DNA of 64,000 bases from Orychophragmus violaceus (Eukaryota > Streptophyta > Magnoliopsida > Brassicales > Brassicaceae): assembly GCA_030180135.1 (NCBI GenBank), contig CM058231.1, forward strand, positions 28,585,034 through 28,649,033. The letters are read 5' to 3'. The notes under the pieces were generated by a model. The model made no database searches. It was given only the letters and a program-made list of their open reading frames with translations, and had not been told where the DNA came from. Made by a program: the position numbers and the translations under genes. Below, in pieces: positions 43,780 to 54,248 of the stretch. Numbering within the stretch: the first letter of the stretch is position 1; the number at the start of each line of letters is the position of its first letter.

Positions 43780-44362
43780 ATCACCAAAATGGTAATTAGC
43801 ATACCAAATAATGAAACATTGACGAGATTAGTCGCATAGCAGTGGCAATTCAGTCATAACTTAGTCACAAAACAGTCGGGAATCAGTCGCAAAACGGTAA
43901 TTAAACAACTTCGAAGTTTCAGTCAGTCGCTAATCAGTCTCTGGGTAGTCGTAACTTAGTCCTAAAACAGTAGCAAATCAGTCGTAAAAACTCACGACTG
44001 AATTGCGACTACAAGTGACGACTCCACGGCGACTACGAATGAGTCGTAAGACAGTCGTACCCATAGTCACATTTCAGTCGTAACTTTTTACGACTAATGC
44101 ACGACGGATAGTTTGGTCGCGCCACAGTCGCAGAGTAGTCGCAATTCAGTCGTAAAATGTTGCGACGAAATTGCGACTGAATTGCGACGTACCATAATCA
44201 GTCGCAATTCAGTCGTAAAAATACGACTGATTTGCGACGGTATTTTTTTGCGACCGAGAATAGACGACTGATGAATTCAGTCGTAAATCAGTCGTAATTA
44301 TCGATTTTGCGACTGATTAGCTACTGTTTGGGGTGTCGCTAAAACACTGTTTTTTTGTAGTG
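43780..44362. promoter_or_regulatory. CACTA-1 right subterminal repeat region
   Basis: About 580 bp packed with AGTCGCAA, CAGTCGTAA and CGACTGA motifs in both orientations, ending in the terminus GTTTTTTTGTAGTG. Its last 250 bp is the source of the hairpin spacers at 48918-49238 and 53795-54248. Confidence 0.85.
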
Positions 44363-44539
44363 AAATGATAAGGGAATTCAACGTCTTTCACTAATTACTT
44401 GTTAATTTACACACACCATGGAAAGTTCTTCGACGTCGACTAGAAATTTCTCTCATCGATGTCGGAATTAACATTGACGGTGAATCTGTGAACACGACAA
44501 AGAAGACACACACAAATTATATATTTTGAAAGTACTTCC

Positions 44540-44940
44540 ATATATAGAAGAAAATAGTAGTATTTGTTTTACTTTGTTTTAGGTTTCAGAATACAGTGAA
44601 ATCCAATATAACTGAATTCTAACAAAATCCAGTGAATATTGAATTTAATGGTTTTCAAACTACAACCAACAAATACATAATTGAATAACAGTGTATTTCA
44701 CTCTGAATTTAAAATACATCAAATTTCACTAAATTACAGTATTCAATAACACCTATGTAGTATTTGTTTTAGTCTTGATTTAGGTTTCATAATACAACAA
44801 AATTCAATATAATAGAATTCTAGCAAAACCCAGTGGTTATTGAATAACATGTATATTGAATAACTATGTATTTCACTCTAAATTTAAAATGCATCAAATT
44901 CCATTCAATTAACGTATTCAAAAACATCTCCTAAGTTTTA
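44540..44940. repeat. AT-rich MITE-like region with internal duplication (copy 1)
   Basis: Two related segments of about 190 bp begin GTAGTATTTGTTTTA near 44557 and 44758. Both contain GAATTCTA(A/G)CAAAA and TATTGAAT, and they read as a tandem duplication. Borders and TIRs are not clear. The same region occurs in copies 2 (about 49416-49816) and 3 (about 54426-54826). Confidence 0.6.
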
Positions 44941-44999
44941 ACTACCTAAGTTTAAGACGCTTTTTAAACTTCTTTGTGAGGTATTTATGCATCTGTTTT

Positions 45000-45587
45000 T
45001 CACCATCGATTCAACTTTTGATTTCTTCTAACTTTTCTCGGCCTTTCAACCTGTAATGATTTATGAAGCATGAAGTAATAATTTGAGTGTGAAATAGAGA
45101 AGACAATAAGAAGAAGCGTCGTTGTGTTGTGAACAAAGTATAGAGAGATAAAGAAGATTCTAGAAGATATCAATTCTAGAATCTTCTTTATTTCTCTATA
45201 CAAAGTGCTTGTGTTTCGTCCCCGTCCTCTTTCTCCGTGCCGACGACTCTGGTTTTCCGGTGACCAAAAACCATTGTCTCCTCTGAGTAGAGGTGGTGGT
45301 AAAAATTCGTTTTCTCTTCCTTGTGTGAAAGGAAGGCGTGAGCAGCCGTGGTACGTATTTTCTCCATGTTTTCTTTAACCTGATGACGATCACTCAAACC
45401 CCTCTGCCGTCTTTGCTTTCTCTGTTTCGGGGATCCTCATCTCATACCATCTTCTGGTCTGGTCTGCTGGCTGCTTTTCCTTCACCTCCTTGATTCGCTT
45501 GGCAATATGATGAGTTACCATTAGAGAACAAAGCACAATTTGTCAAGAATAACTGATGGGCATATGGCCCAATACCACCCGTCCCCA
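45000..45587 (-). repeat. copia-3 3' LTR, probable (copy 1)
   Basis: On the minus strand the purine-rich CACCTTGGGGACGGGTGG near 45590 is followed by TATTGGGCCATATGCCC, a usual copia polypurine tract and LTR start. The region has no real coding although short frames are open. It contains the long hairpin at 45139-45200. The downstream border is uncertain. Confidence 0.6.
45139..45200. repeat. near-perfect hairpin in copia-3 LTR (copy 1)
   Basis: Arms of 26 bp (TATAGAGAGATAAAGAAGAT... and its complement) with a single mismatch and a 10-nt loop AGATATCAAT. In an LTR near the presumed transcript start it would fold in the RNA. Identical hairpins occur at 50015-50076 and 55025-55086. Confidence 0.9.
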
Positions 45588-45925
45588 AGGTGGAGTGTGA
45601 AGATTACAAACACCTAACTTGAGAAGAAATGCTTCAACTCTTTGCGACCAAGAGCCTTTGTCATAATATCAGCCAATTGGTTGTTGGTGGAAACATGTTG
45701 TTGCAATAACACCTATAAGGATCTCGTCACGAATGAAATGGCAGTCCATGCCAACGTGTTTGGTGCAAGCATGGAACACCAGATTTTCTGCGAGGCTGAT
45801 GGCTAACTTACTGTCGGAGTGTACGATGATCGGTTGATTACAGTCAATACCCAATGCCCGAAAAAGCTGCCGCAACCACATAATCTTGCTGACTGTATCC
45901 GACATTTCCCTGTATTCGGCTTCAG
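45560..45925 (-). pseudogene. copia-3 RNase H fragment (copy 1)
   Basis: The minus strand reads CSSAEAEYREMSDTVSKIMW, IIVHSDSKLAISLAENLVFH and ACTKHVGMDCHFIRDEIL, the copia RNase H C-terminal part, ending in stops before the polypurine tract. Upstream the link to reverse transcriptase is frameshifted. Confidence 0.85.
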
Positions 45926-46034
45926 CTGAGGAGCATTAAACATCATCATGATTCTGCATTTTTCAGGACAGAGGTGAGCCAGCAAGTTAGATGAACCAAC
46001 CAGTAAAAGAACGGCGTGTGATAGGGCAGGCGCC

Positions 46035-46859
46035 CTAGTCAGAGTCGCACCAATCCAAGAGTGTCAGGTCTGGAGTGGCAAAAAGAAGTATTCCCTGACC
46101 GGGACTGTGTTTGAGGTACTGGATCACACGCGGAGCAGCAGTCCAATGAGTTGTTCTTGGTGTGCCCATGAACTGGGAGAGGATATGAATCACAAAGGAT
46201 AACTCATGTCGAGTGGTGCTCAGATAAATGAGCTTTCCGACAAGCCTCCGATAAGAGGTTGGATTCGGCAGCAGCGGACTGTCATCGAGCGCGAGCATGT
46301 GATTTTGTTCCAATGGAAAAGAGACTGGCTTGACCCCGAGAAGCCTTGTTTCTGAAATCAGATCGAGAACATATTTCCGCTGACATAAATAGATTCCAGA
46401 TGGGTTACGAGGAACTTCGATGCCCAAAAAATAGTGCAAGATCCCTAAATATTTCATGTGAAAGCAATTTCTCAAGTAGAGCTTGAAGTCGTTGATAGCA
46501 GAAACTGTACTGCCGAAGATAATAAGGTCATCGACATACACCAAGACATGCAGTCTTAGATCCGCTGTCGTAAGCGTGAATAGAGAGTAATCAGACTCGC
46601 TTTGCGCGAATCCGTACTTTGTCAAACCATTAACTAATTTCGCATACCAGCAACGCGGAGCTTGTTTGAGGCCGTATAGTGATTTGCAAACTCCACATAC
46701 CTTTGTCTTGTCGTGTGTGCGAAAACCCGCAGGAAATTGCATATAAACTTCTTCGTTGAGATCACCATGGAGAAATGCGTTGTGGACGTCCATTTGGTGA
46801 ATTTCCCAGCCACACGAGGCTGCCTTTTCTAGATTGTCTCTAGACCATCTAGTCTCCAT
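46035..46859 (-). pseudogene. copia-3 reverse transcriptase fragment (copy 1)
   Basis: An open frame of about 274 residues. Motifs are HQMDVHNAFLHGDLNEEVYM, KSLYGLKQAPRCWYAKL, and an intact catalytic VLVYVDDLIIFGS, then LGIEVPRNPSGIYLCQRKYV. The N-terminal third of the domain is missing, replaced by unrelated filler at 46862-47080. Start codons inside are not real. It keeps the catalytic motif but cannot be expressed from a normal polyprotein. Confidence 0.9.
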
Positions 46860-46861
46860 AG

Positions 46862-47080
46862 CCTCATCCCAAGATCCTTATTTTATCTTAGTTGTCTTCT
46901 TGCTTAGTGTCTTATTTGTTTCTTGTTTGCTTTATTTCCTTTCTAGATTGTTTAGGTTGTTAGATAAACCCCTTTTTATTTGATTTGCTTAGCTTGAGTA
47001 GTTTCTTGCATTCTTGATTGGTTGTTTTTCTTGCCTCCCTGGATTGATACCTTAAGTACTATAATGACACGAGTAGACTT
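46862..47080. other. filler between copia-3 integrase and reverse transcriptase (copy 1)
   Basis: T-rich sequence unlike copia coding sits where the integrase C-terminus and reverse transcriptase start should be. It looks like a deletion repaired with foreign DNA, perhaps from another gypsy element. Present in all three copies, so it predates the amplification. Confidence 0.5.
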
Positions 47081-47640
47081 GAGGAATTGAGCTAGAACCT
47101 ACAAAAAGTCTATCATCACATAGATAACCCAAAACCTTGATATGATTCAAAAGAGGTGGAAGTTTGTAGATGTCTTCGAATGGAGTTCGACCATCTAATA
47201 ACGGTGTAGGAGTCATGTTTATCAAGTATCCAGCAGCGAGTGTGCAATAACCCCAAAATCTACTGGAAGATTGGCTTGAAAACAAAGAGCTCAAGCAACG
47301 TAAGGATGTGTCGATGTTTCCGTTCTACTCGACCATTTTGTTGAGGAGTACCGACACACGATGTTTTATGAATTATGCCTTTCTCGGCAAAGAAATCCGA
47401 CAAGTAAATAAATTCGGAGCCGTTGTCACTTCTTATTACTTTGACTTGAGTCGAGAACTAGCTTTCGACAAGTGCAAGAAAATTTCGCAGATGGCGTGGT
47501 GCATCTGTTTTGGATGGAAGAAGATAGATCCGCACAACTCTAGAGTAGTCATCGAGGATAGTGAGGAAATATCGTGATCCACATAGAGCTGTAGTCCTCT
47601 ATGGACCCCAAAGATCACAATGAATCAATTCAAAAGCAAA
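47081..47640 (-). pseudogene. copia-3 integrase fragment (copy 1)
   Basis: In shifting minus-strand frames: FELIHCDLWGP, LDDYSRVVRIYLLPSKTDA, VIRSDNGSEFIYL, TPQQNGRVERKHRHIL and FWGYCTLAAGYLINMTPTPL. These are the DDE core landmarks of copia integrase. Several stops and frameshifts interrupt it. Confidence 0.85.
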
Positions 47641-47731
47641 ACTCGTCTTATTGATACTCAAAGAAAAAGAATCTCTTTTTTGTTTAGCACGAATACAAAA
47701 TCGCACTTCTTTGAATAAAAAACACCACTAC

Positions 47732-48238
47732 TTAAATCTGAAAACTCCAAAAACGACAAAGCCTTAGACGAGGGATGTCCCATCCTTTGATGCCACATCT
47801 ATAGCGACTGAGATGATGTATGTGTCCATTTTTTGTTTCACCTGGTCCAATCAACATCCATGTAATGCGATCCTGAATAATGCAAAGTCTGTCAGAAATC
47901 TGAAATATGCAGCGTCTATCTCTAGTCAACTGCGACACCAAGATAAGGTGACACTGAAGAACATCAACAAAGAAAACTCCCCGGAGACTCAGATTTGAGC
48001 CTAGATACACAGGGACATGATTAGTTGCCGTTGTAAACCTTCCATCAGGAAGTATTATTAACATCAGAGCCATATCATACACATCAATAAAAAAATCGAG
48101 AGAATGTGTCATGTGGTTAGAGGCCCATGTATCGATTATATAAGACTCAAGGAAATACTTACCAGCAGGTTGATGAGATGGGGTAGACTTTCGTTCCTCC
48201 AGCATATGAACCAAATTTTTCCACTGAGAATCACTCAA
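47732..48238 (-). pseudogene. copia-3 protease/pre-integrase fragment, active site lost (copy 1)
   Basis: A frame of 168 residues. The aspartic protease motif reads DTWASNHMTHS; copies 2 and 3 have DTGASNHMTHS. The change is one base (plus strand C to A near 48125). It continues as ITLPDGR-like (sequence IILPDGRFTTATNHVPVYLG) and a pre-integrase region. Upstream gag is cut off by the LTR at 48352. Confidence 0.85.
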
Positions 48239-48351
48239 TCCACTTATACCAATGCGATCGGCATCAGTCAGAGGCGATGTACCAGCCGTCAGTGCATGAC
48301 CAGAAACAACACCTCTTGTATGAGCCGAGACATGACGAGAGGCGTGTGTTG

Positions 48352-48917
48352 TGATAGATTCAAATTATATCCCTATTCTACAGCAAGTGCACAGTTATGC
48401 GAATGTAGTACTCAAGGTATCGTATCCACAAGAACTCAAGTTTCACACGGCAAATTATATGTTCTTCAGTTAAGCTAAGCCAACCAAGAGAAAGCAGTAA
48501 ACAAATACAAGTAAACTAAAGAGTGTTTTCAATGGGAGAAAGGCGTTAGACTTAGGAAGTTATCGGGAATTATACAATGCTAGACACTTAACTAACCGGA
48601 TTCAGATTAAGCTCGAGTTCAAGAACTAGAAACACAATGCTAAACAATCCAACTTTCGCTGAGATTGTTTCTATATCTAGCAACCGAGCGATCCAAATCT
48701 CTTTGTGATTCTAGAGTTCTAAACAAGCATTAAGTACAGGTTCTTCGGTTCACAATTCTTTTAAACCAAATCTCTTTGTATCTAGTCAAATTGCTCACAC
48801 TAAGTTTATTCAGATTATAACTCACACTCTTGTGCTAAGTTAATTATCTCAGATCTAAATATGTATACCATTAGGTGCCGTCTCACAGAGGGATTATCGA
48901 TCAGAGGATACATGGAC
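48352..48917 (-). repeat. TR-GAG-2-type LTR start (copy 1), truncated
   Basis: It starts TGATAGATTCAAATTATATC and parallels the first part of the TR-GAG-1 LTR (TGATAGGTTCTAAGTTTTCC; shared GGTATCG/CCACA spacing). Near its end it jumps to a sequence matching the TR-GAG internal region near 21300 (GGTGCCGTCTCAC against GTGCGGTCTCAC), so LTR end and polypurine tract are deleted. The block then ends in CATGGAC. Confidence 0.75.
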
Positions 48918-49238
48918 AGTGTTTTAGCGACACCCCAAACAGTAGCTAATCAGTCGCAAAATCGATAATTACGACTGATTTACGACTGAATTCATCAGTC
49001 GTCTATTCTCGGTCGCAAAAAATACCGTCGCAAATCAGTCGTATTTTTACGACTGAATTGCGACTGATTATGGTACGTCGCAATTCAGTCGTAAAAATAC
49101 GACTGATTTGCGACGGTATTTTTTTGCGACCGAGAATAGACGACTGATGAATTCAGTCGTAAATCAGTCGTAATTATCGATTTTGCGACTGCTTAGCTAC
49201 TGTTTGGGGTGTCGCTAAAACACTGTTTTTTTGTAGTG
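48918..49238. repeat. CACTA-derived hairpin spacer 1 (321 bp)
   Basis: The left arm starts AGTGTTTTAGCGACACCCC, the inverted CACTA-1 right end minus its last 14 or so bases. The right arm ends CTGTTTTTTTGTAGTG with the full terminus. Arms of about 145 bp pair almost perfectly around a loop that includes TGATTATGGTACG. The right side is again followed by AAATGATAAGG. Confidence 0.92.
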
Positions 49239-50434
49239 AAATGATAAGGGAATTCAACGTCTTTCACTAATTACTTGTTAATTTACACACACCATGGAAA
49301 GTTCTTCGACGTCGACTAGAAATTTCTCTCATCGATGTCGGAATTAACATTGACGGTGAATCTGTGAACACGACAAAGAAGACACACACAAATTATATAT
49401 TTTGAAAGTACTTCCATATATAGAAGAAAATAGTAGTATTTGTTTTACTTTGTTTTAGGTTTCAGAATACAGTGAAATCCAATATAACTGAATTCTAACA
49501 AAATCCAGTGAATATTGAATTTAATGGATTTCAAACTACAACCAACAAATACATAATTGAATAACAGTGTATTTCACTCTGAATTTAAAATACATCAAAT
49601 TTCACTAAATTACAGTATTCAATAACACTTATGTAGTATTTGTTTTAGTCTTGATTTAGGTTTCATAATACAACAAAATTCAATATAATAGAATTCTAGC
49701 AAAACCCAGTGGTTATTGAATAACATGTATATTGAATAACTATGTATTTCACTCTAAATTTAAAATGCATCAAATTCCATTCAATTAACGTATTCAAAAA
49801 CATCTCCTAAGTTTTAACTACCTAAGTTTAAGACGCTTTTTAAACTTCTTTGTGAGGTATTTATGCATCTGTTTTTCACCATCGATTCAACTTTTGATTT
49901 CTTCTAACTTTTCTCGGCCTTTCAACCTGTAATGATTTATGAAGCATGAAGTAATAATTTGAGTGTGAAATAGAGAAGACAATAAGAAGAAGCGTCGTTG
50001 TGTTGTGAACAAAGTATAGAGAGATAAAGAAGATTCTAGAAGATATCAATTCTAGAATCTTCTTTATTTCTCTATACAAAGTGCTTGTGTTTCGTCCCCG
50101 TCCTCTTTCTCCGTGCCGACGACTCTGGTTTTCCGGTGACCAAAAACCATTGTCTCCTCTGAGTAGAGGTGGTGGTAAAAATTCGTTTTCTCTTCCTTGT
50201 GTGAAAGGAAGGCGTGAGCAGCCGTGGTACGTATTTTCTCCATGTTTTCTTTAACCTGATGACGATCACTCAAACCCCTCTGCCGTCTTTGCTTTCTCTG
50301 TTTCGGGGATCCTCATCTCATACCATCTTCTGGTCTGGTCTGCTGGCTGCTTTTCCTTCACCTCCTTGATTCGCTTGCCAATATGATGAGTTACCATTAG
50401 AGAACAAAGCACAATTTGTCAAGAATAACTGATG

Positions 50435-50861
50435 GGCATATGGCCCAATACCACCCGTCCCCAAGGTGGAGTGTGAAGATTACAAACACCTAACTTGAGA
50501 AGAAATGCTTCAACTCTTTGCGACCAAGAGCCTTTGTCATAATATCAGCCAATTGGTTGTTGGTGGAAACATGTTGTTGCAATAACACCTCTAAGGATCT
50601 CGTCACGAATGAAATGGCAGTCCATGCCAACGTGTTTGGTGCAAGCATGGAACACCAGATTTTCTGCGAGGCTGATGGCTTACTTACTGTCGGAGTGTAC
50701 GATGATCGGTTGATTACAGTCAATACCCAATGCCCGAAAAAGCTGCCGCAACCACATAATCTTGCTGACTGTATCCGACATTTCCCTGTATTCGGCTTCA
50801 GCTGAGGAGCATTAAACATCATCATGATTCTGCATTTTTCAGGACAGAGGTGAGCCAGCAA
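50435..50861 (-). pseudogene. copia-3 RNase H fragment (copy 2)
   Basis: Same RNase H relic as in copy 1, but small base differences shift the open stretches. One frame reads SLEVLLQQHVSTNNQLADIM TKALGRKELKHFFSS across the C-terminus. AEAEYREMSDTVSKI and HSDSK occur in the other frame, so it is frameshifted. Confidence 0.8.
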
Positions 50862-51018
50862 GTTAGATGAACCAACCAGTAAAAGAACGGCGTGTGATAG
50901 GGCAGGCGCCCTAGTCAGAGTCGCACCAATCCAAGAGTGTCAGGTCTGGAGTGGCAAAAAGAAGTATTCCCTGACCGGGACTGTGTTTGAGGTACTGGAT
51001 CACACGCGGAGCAGCAGT

Positions 51019-51735
51019 CTAATGAGTTGTTCTTGGTGTGCTCATGAACTGAGAGAGGATATGAATCACAAAGGATAACTCATGTCGAGTGGTGCTCAGA
51101 TAAATGAGCTTTCCGACAAGCCTCCGATAAGAGGTTGGATTCGGTAGCAGCGGACTGTCATCGAGCGCGAGCATGTGATTTTGTTCCAATGGAAAAGAGA
51201 CTGGCTTGACCCCGAGAAGCCTTGTTTCCGAAATCAGATCGAGAACATATTTCCGCTGACATAAATAGATTCCAGATGGGTTACGAGGAACTTCGATGCC
51301 CAAAAAATAGTGCAAGATCCCTAAATATTTCATGTGAAAGCAATTTCTCAAGTAGAGCTTGAAGTCGTTGATAGCAGAAACTGTACTGCCGAAGATAATA
51401 AGGTCATCGACATACACCAAGACATGCAGTCTTAGATCCGCTGTCGTAAGCGTGAATAGAGAGTAATCAGACTCGCTTTGCGCGAATCCGTACTTTGTCA
51501 AACCATTAACTAATTTCGCATACCAGCAACGCGGAGCTTGTTTGAGGCCGTATAGTGATTTGCAAACTCCACATACCTTTGTCTTGTCGTGTGTGCGAAA
51601 ACCCGCAGGAAATTGCATATAAACTTCTTCGTTGAGATCACCATGGAGAAATGCGTTGTGGACGTCCATTTGGTGAATTTCCCAGCCACACGAGGCTGCC
51701 TTTTCTAGATTGTCTCTAGACCATCTAGTCTCCAT
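51019..51735 (-). pseudogene. copia-3 reverse transcriptase fragment (copy 2), extra stop
   Basis: Same sequence as 46035-46859 with intact YVDDLIIFGS, but the frame ends 36 codons earlier, at RTTH followed by a stop, because one G-to-A change (minus strand) turns the next Trp codon into TAG. Confidence 0.9.
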
Positions 51736-51957
51736 AGCCTCATCCCAAGATCCTTATTTTATCTTAGTTGTCTTCTTGCTTAGTGTCTTATTTGTTTCTT
51801 GTTTGCTTTATTTCCTTTCTAGATTGTTTAGGTTGTTAGATAAACCCCTTTTTATTTGATTTGCTTAGCTTGAGTAGTTTCTTGCATTCTTGATTGGTTG
51901 TTTTTCTTGCCTCCCTGGATTGATACCTTAAGTACTATAATGACACGAGTAGACTTG

Positions 51958-52517
51958 AGGAATTGAGCTAGAACCTACAAAAAGTCTATCATCACATAGA
52001 TAACCCAAAACCTTGATATGATTCAAAAGAGGTGGAAGTTTGTAGATGTCTTCGAATGGAGTTCGACCATCTAATAACGGTGTAGGAGTCATGTTTATCA
52101 AGTATCCAGCAGCGAGTGTGCAATAACCCCAAAATTCTACTGGAAGATTGGCTTGAAAACAAAGAGCTCAAGCAACGTAAGGATGTGTCGATGTTTCCGT
52201 TCTACTCGACCATTTTGTTGAGGAGTACCGACACACGATGTTTTATGAATTATGCCTTTCTCGGCAAAGAAATCCGACAAGTAAATAAATTCGGAGCCGT
52301 TGTCACTTCTTATTACTTTGACTTGAGTCGAGAACTAGCTTTCGACAAGTGCAAGAAAATTTCGCAGATGGCGTGGTGCATCTGTTTTGGATGGAAGAAG
52401 ATAGATCCGCACAACTCTAGAGTAGTCATCGAGGATAGTGAGGAAATATCGTGATCCACATAGAGCTGTAGTCCTCTATGGACCCCAAAGATCACAATGA
52501 ATCAATTCAAAAGCAAA
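51958..52517 (-). pseudogene. copia-3 integrase fragment (copy 2)
   Basis: Same relic as 47081-47640, one base longer near 52135, which alters the frame of the distal part. IHCDLWGP, SDNGSEF and QQNGRVERKH are readable. Confidence 0.8.
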
Positions 52518-52608
52518 ACTCGTCTTATTGATACTCAAAGAAAAAGAATCTCTTTTTTGTTTAGCACGAATACAAAATCGCACTTCTTTGAATAAAAAAC
52601 ACCACTAC

Positions 52609-53115
52609 TTAAATCTGAAAACTCCAAAAACGACAAAGCCTTAGACGAGGGATGTCCCATCCTTTGATGCCACATCTATAGCGACTGAGATGATGTATGT
52701 GTCCATTTTTTGTTTCACCTGGTCCAATCAACATCCATGTAATGCGATCCTGAATAATGCAAAGTCTGTCAGAAATCTGAAATATGCAGCGTCTATCTCT
52801 AGTCAACTGCGACACCAAGATAAGGTGACACTGAAGAACATCAACAAAGAAAACTCCCCGGAGACTCAGATTTGAGCCTAGATACACAGGGACATGATTA
52901 GTTGCCGTTGTAAACCTTCCATCAGGAAGTATTATTAACATCAGAGCCATATCATACACATCAATAAAAAAATCGAGAGAATGTGTCATGTGGTTAGAGG
53001 CCCCTGTATCGATTATATAAGACTCAAGGAAATACTTACCAGCAGGTTGATGAGATGGGGTAGACTTTCGTTCCTCCAGCATATGAACCAAATTTTTCCA
53101 CTGAGAATCACTCAA
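52609..53115 (-). pseudogene. copia-3 protease/pre-integrase fragment (copy 2)
   Basis: 168-codon frame with the ancestral-looking active site DTGASNHMTHS, unlike copy 1. Otherwise the same protein. Confidence 0.85.
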
Positions 53116-53228
53116 TCCACTTATACCAATGCGATCGGCATCAGTCAGAGGCGATGTATCAGCCGTCAGTGCATGACCAGAAACAACACCTCTTGTATGA
53201 GCCGAGACATGACGAGAGGCGTGTGTTG

Positions 53229-53794
53229 TGATAGATTCAAATTATATCCCTATTCTACAGCAAGTGCACAGTTATGCGAATGTAGTACTCAAGGTATCAT
53301 ATCCACAAGAACTCAAGTTTCACACGGCAAATTATATGTTCTTCAGTTAAGCTAAGCCAACCAAGAGAAAGCAGTAAACAAATACAAGTAAACTAAAGAG
53401 TGTTTTCAATGGGAGAAAGGCGTTAGACTTAGGAAGTTATCGGGAATTATACAATGCTAGACACTTAACTAACCGGATTCAGATTAAGCTCGAGTTCAAG
53501 AACTAGAAACACAATGCTAAACAATCCAACTTTCGCTGAGATTGTTTCTATATCTAGCAACCGAGCGATCCAAATCTCTTTGTGATTCTAGAGTTCTAAA
53601 CAAGCATTAAGTACAGGTTCTTCGGTTCACGATTCTTTTAAACCAAATCTCTTTGTATCTAGTCAAATTGCTCACACTAAGTTTATTCAGATTATAACTC
53701 ACACTCTTGTGCTAAGTTAATTATCTCAGATCTAAATATGTATACCATTAGGTGCCGTCTCACAGAGGGATTATCGATCAGAGGATACATGGAC
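53229..53794 (-). repeat. TR-GAG-2-type LTR start (copy 2), truncated
   Basis: Copy of 48352-48917, same borders. Confidence 0.75.
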
Positions 53795-54248
53795 AGTGTT
53801 TTAGCGACACCCCAAACAGTAGCTAATCAGTCGCAAAATCGATAATTACGACTGATTTACGACTGAATTCATCAGTCGTCTATTCTCGGTCGCAAAAAAT
53901 ACCGTCGCAAATCAGTCGTATTTTTACGACTGAATTGCGACTGATTATGGTACGTCGCAATTCAGTCGCAATTTCGTCGCAACATTTTACAATATTTTAC
54001 GACTGCGCCACAGTCGCAGAGTAGTCGCAATTCAGTCGTAAAATGTTGCGACGAAATTGCGACTGAATTGCGACGTACCATAATCAGTCGCAATTCAGTC
54101 GTAAAAATACGACTGATTTGCGACGGTATTTTTTTGCGACCGAGAATAGACGACTGATGAATTCAGTCGTAAATCAGTCGTAATTATCGATTTTGCGACT
54201 GTTTAGCTACTGTTTGGGGTGTCGCTAAAACACTGTTTTTTTGTAGTG
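53795..54248. repeat. CACTA-derived hairpin spacer 2 (454 bp)
   Basis: Same design as spacer 1 with longer arms (about 200 bp). The right arm reaches back to the sequence equivalent to about 44116 in CACTA-1 (GCGCCACAGTCGCAG), and the left arm is inverted with a short irregular centre (ACAATATTTTACGACTG). Its length difference from spacer 1 (133 bp) explains the different spacing of copies 1-2 and 2-3. Confidence 0.92.

Larger units (their letters stand above)
36356..44362 (+). mobile_element. CACTA-1: full-length CACTA (En/Spm) transposon, 8007 bp
   Basis: Termini are CACTACAAGAAAACAG (left) and CTGTTTTTTTGTAGTG (right), an inverted repeat with one mismatch. The TSD is AAA (36353-36355 and 44363-44365). 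Subterminal zones are dense in CGACTGATTTGCGAC motifs in both orientations. It encodes a TnpD-like and a TnpA-like gene, both on the plus strand. All cis features for transposition are present. The TnpD reading frame is damaged, so it is probably mobile only in trans. Confidence 0.95.
44363..48917. repeat. amplified block, copy 1 (4555 bp)
   Basis: It starts with the native right flank of CACTA-1 (AAATGATAAGG) and ends CATGGAC, followed by a CACTA-derived spacer. Content: copia-2 LTR end, MITE-like AT region, copia-3 relic (minus strand), and the start of a TR-GAG-2 type LTR. It is one base shorter than copies 2 and 3 (single T lost near 47271). It differs from both others at several further shared positions. 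Confidence 0.95.
49239..53794. repeat. amplified block, copy 2 (4556 bp)
   Basis: Direct repeat of 44363-48917 with the same start (AAATGATAAGG) and end (CATGGAC). I note seven or more positions where copies 2 and 3 agree against copy 1, and a few private to copy 2. Copy 2 carries a private stop in reverse transcriptase. Coding relics lie at 50435-50861 (RNase H), 51019-51735 (reverse transcriptase), 51958-52517 (integrase), 52609-53115 (protease) and 53229-53794 (LTR). Confidence 0.95.

Noticed and set aside
45188..45397. Short frames in the copia-3 LTR, repeated identically three times
   Set aside because: Identity reflects duplication of the whole block, not selection; the frames lie in the LTR after the polypurine tract.
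47308..48478. Plus-strand frames at 47308-47577 and 48104-48478
   Set aside because: They are antisense to the copia-3 integrase/protease and to the LTR start.
48918..54248. CRISPR-like array, because CAGTCGTAA/CGACTGA repeats are regularly spaced
   Set aside because: This is plant DNA. The repeats are short, in both orientations and without unique spacers of constant length. They are CACTA subterminal motifs.
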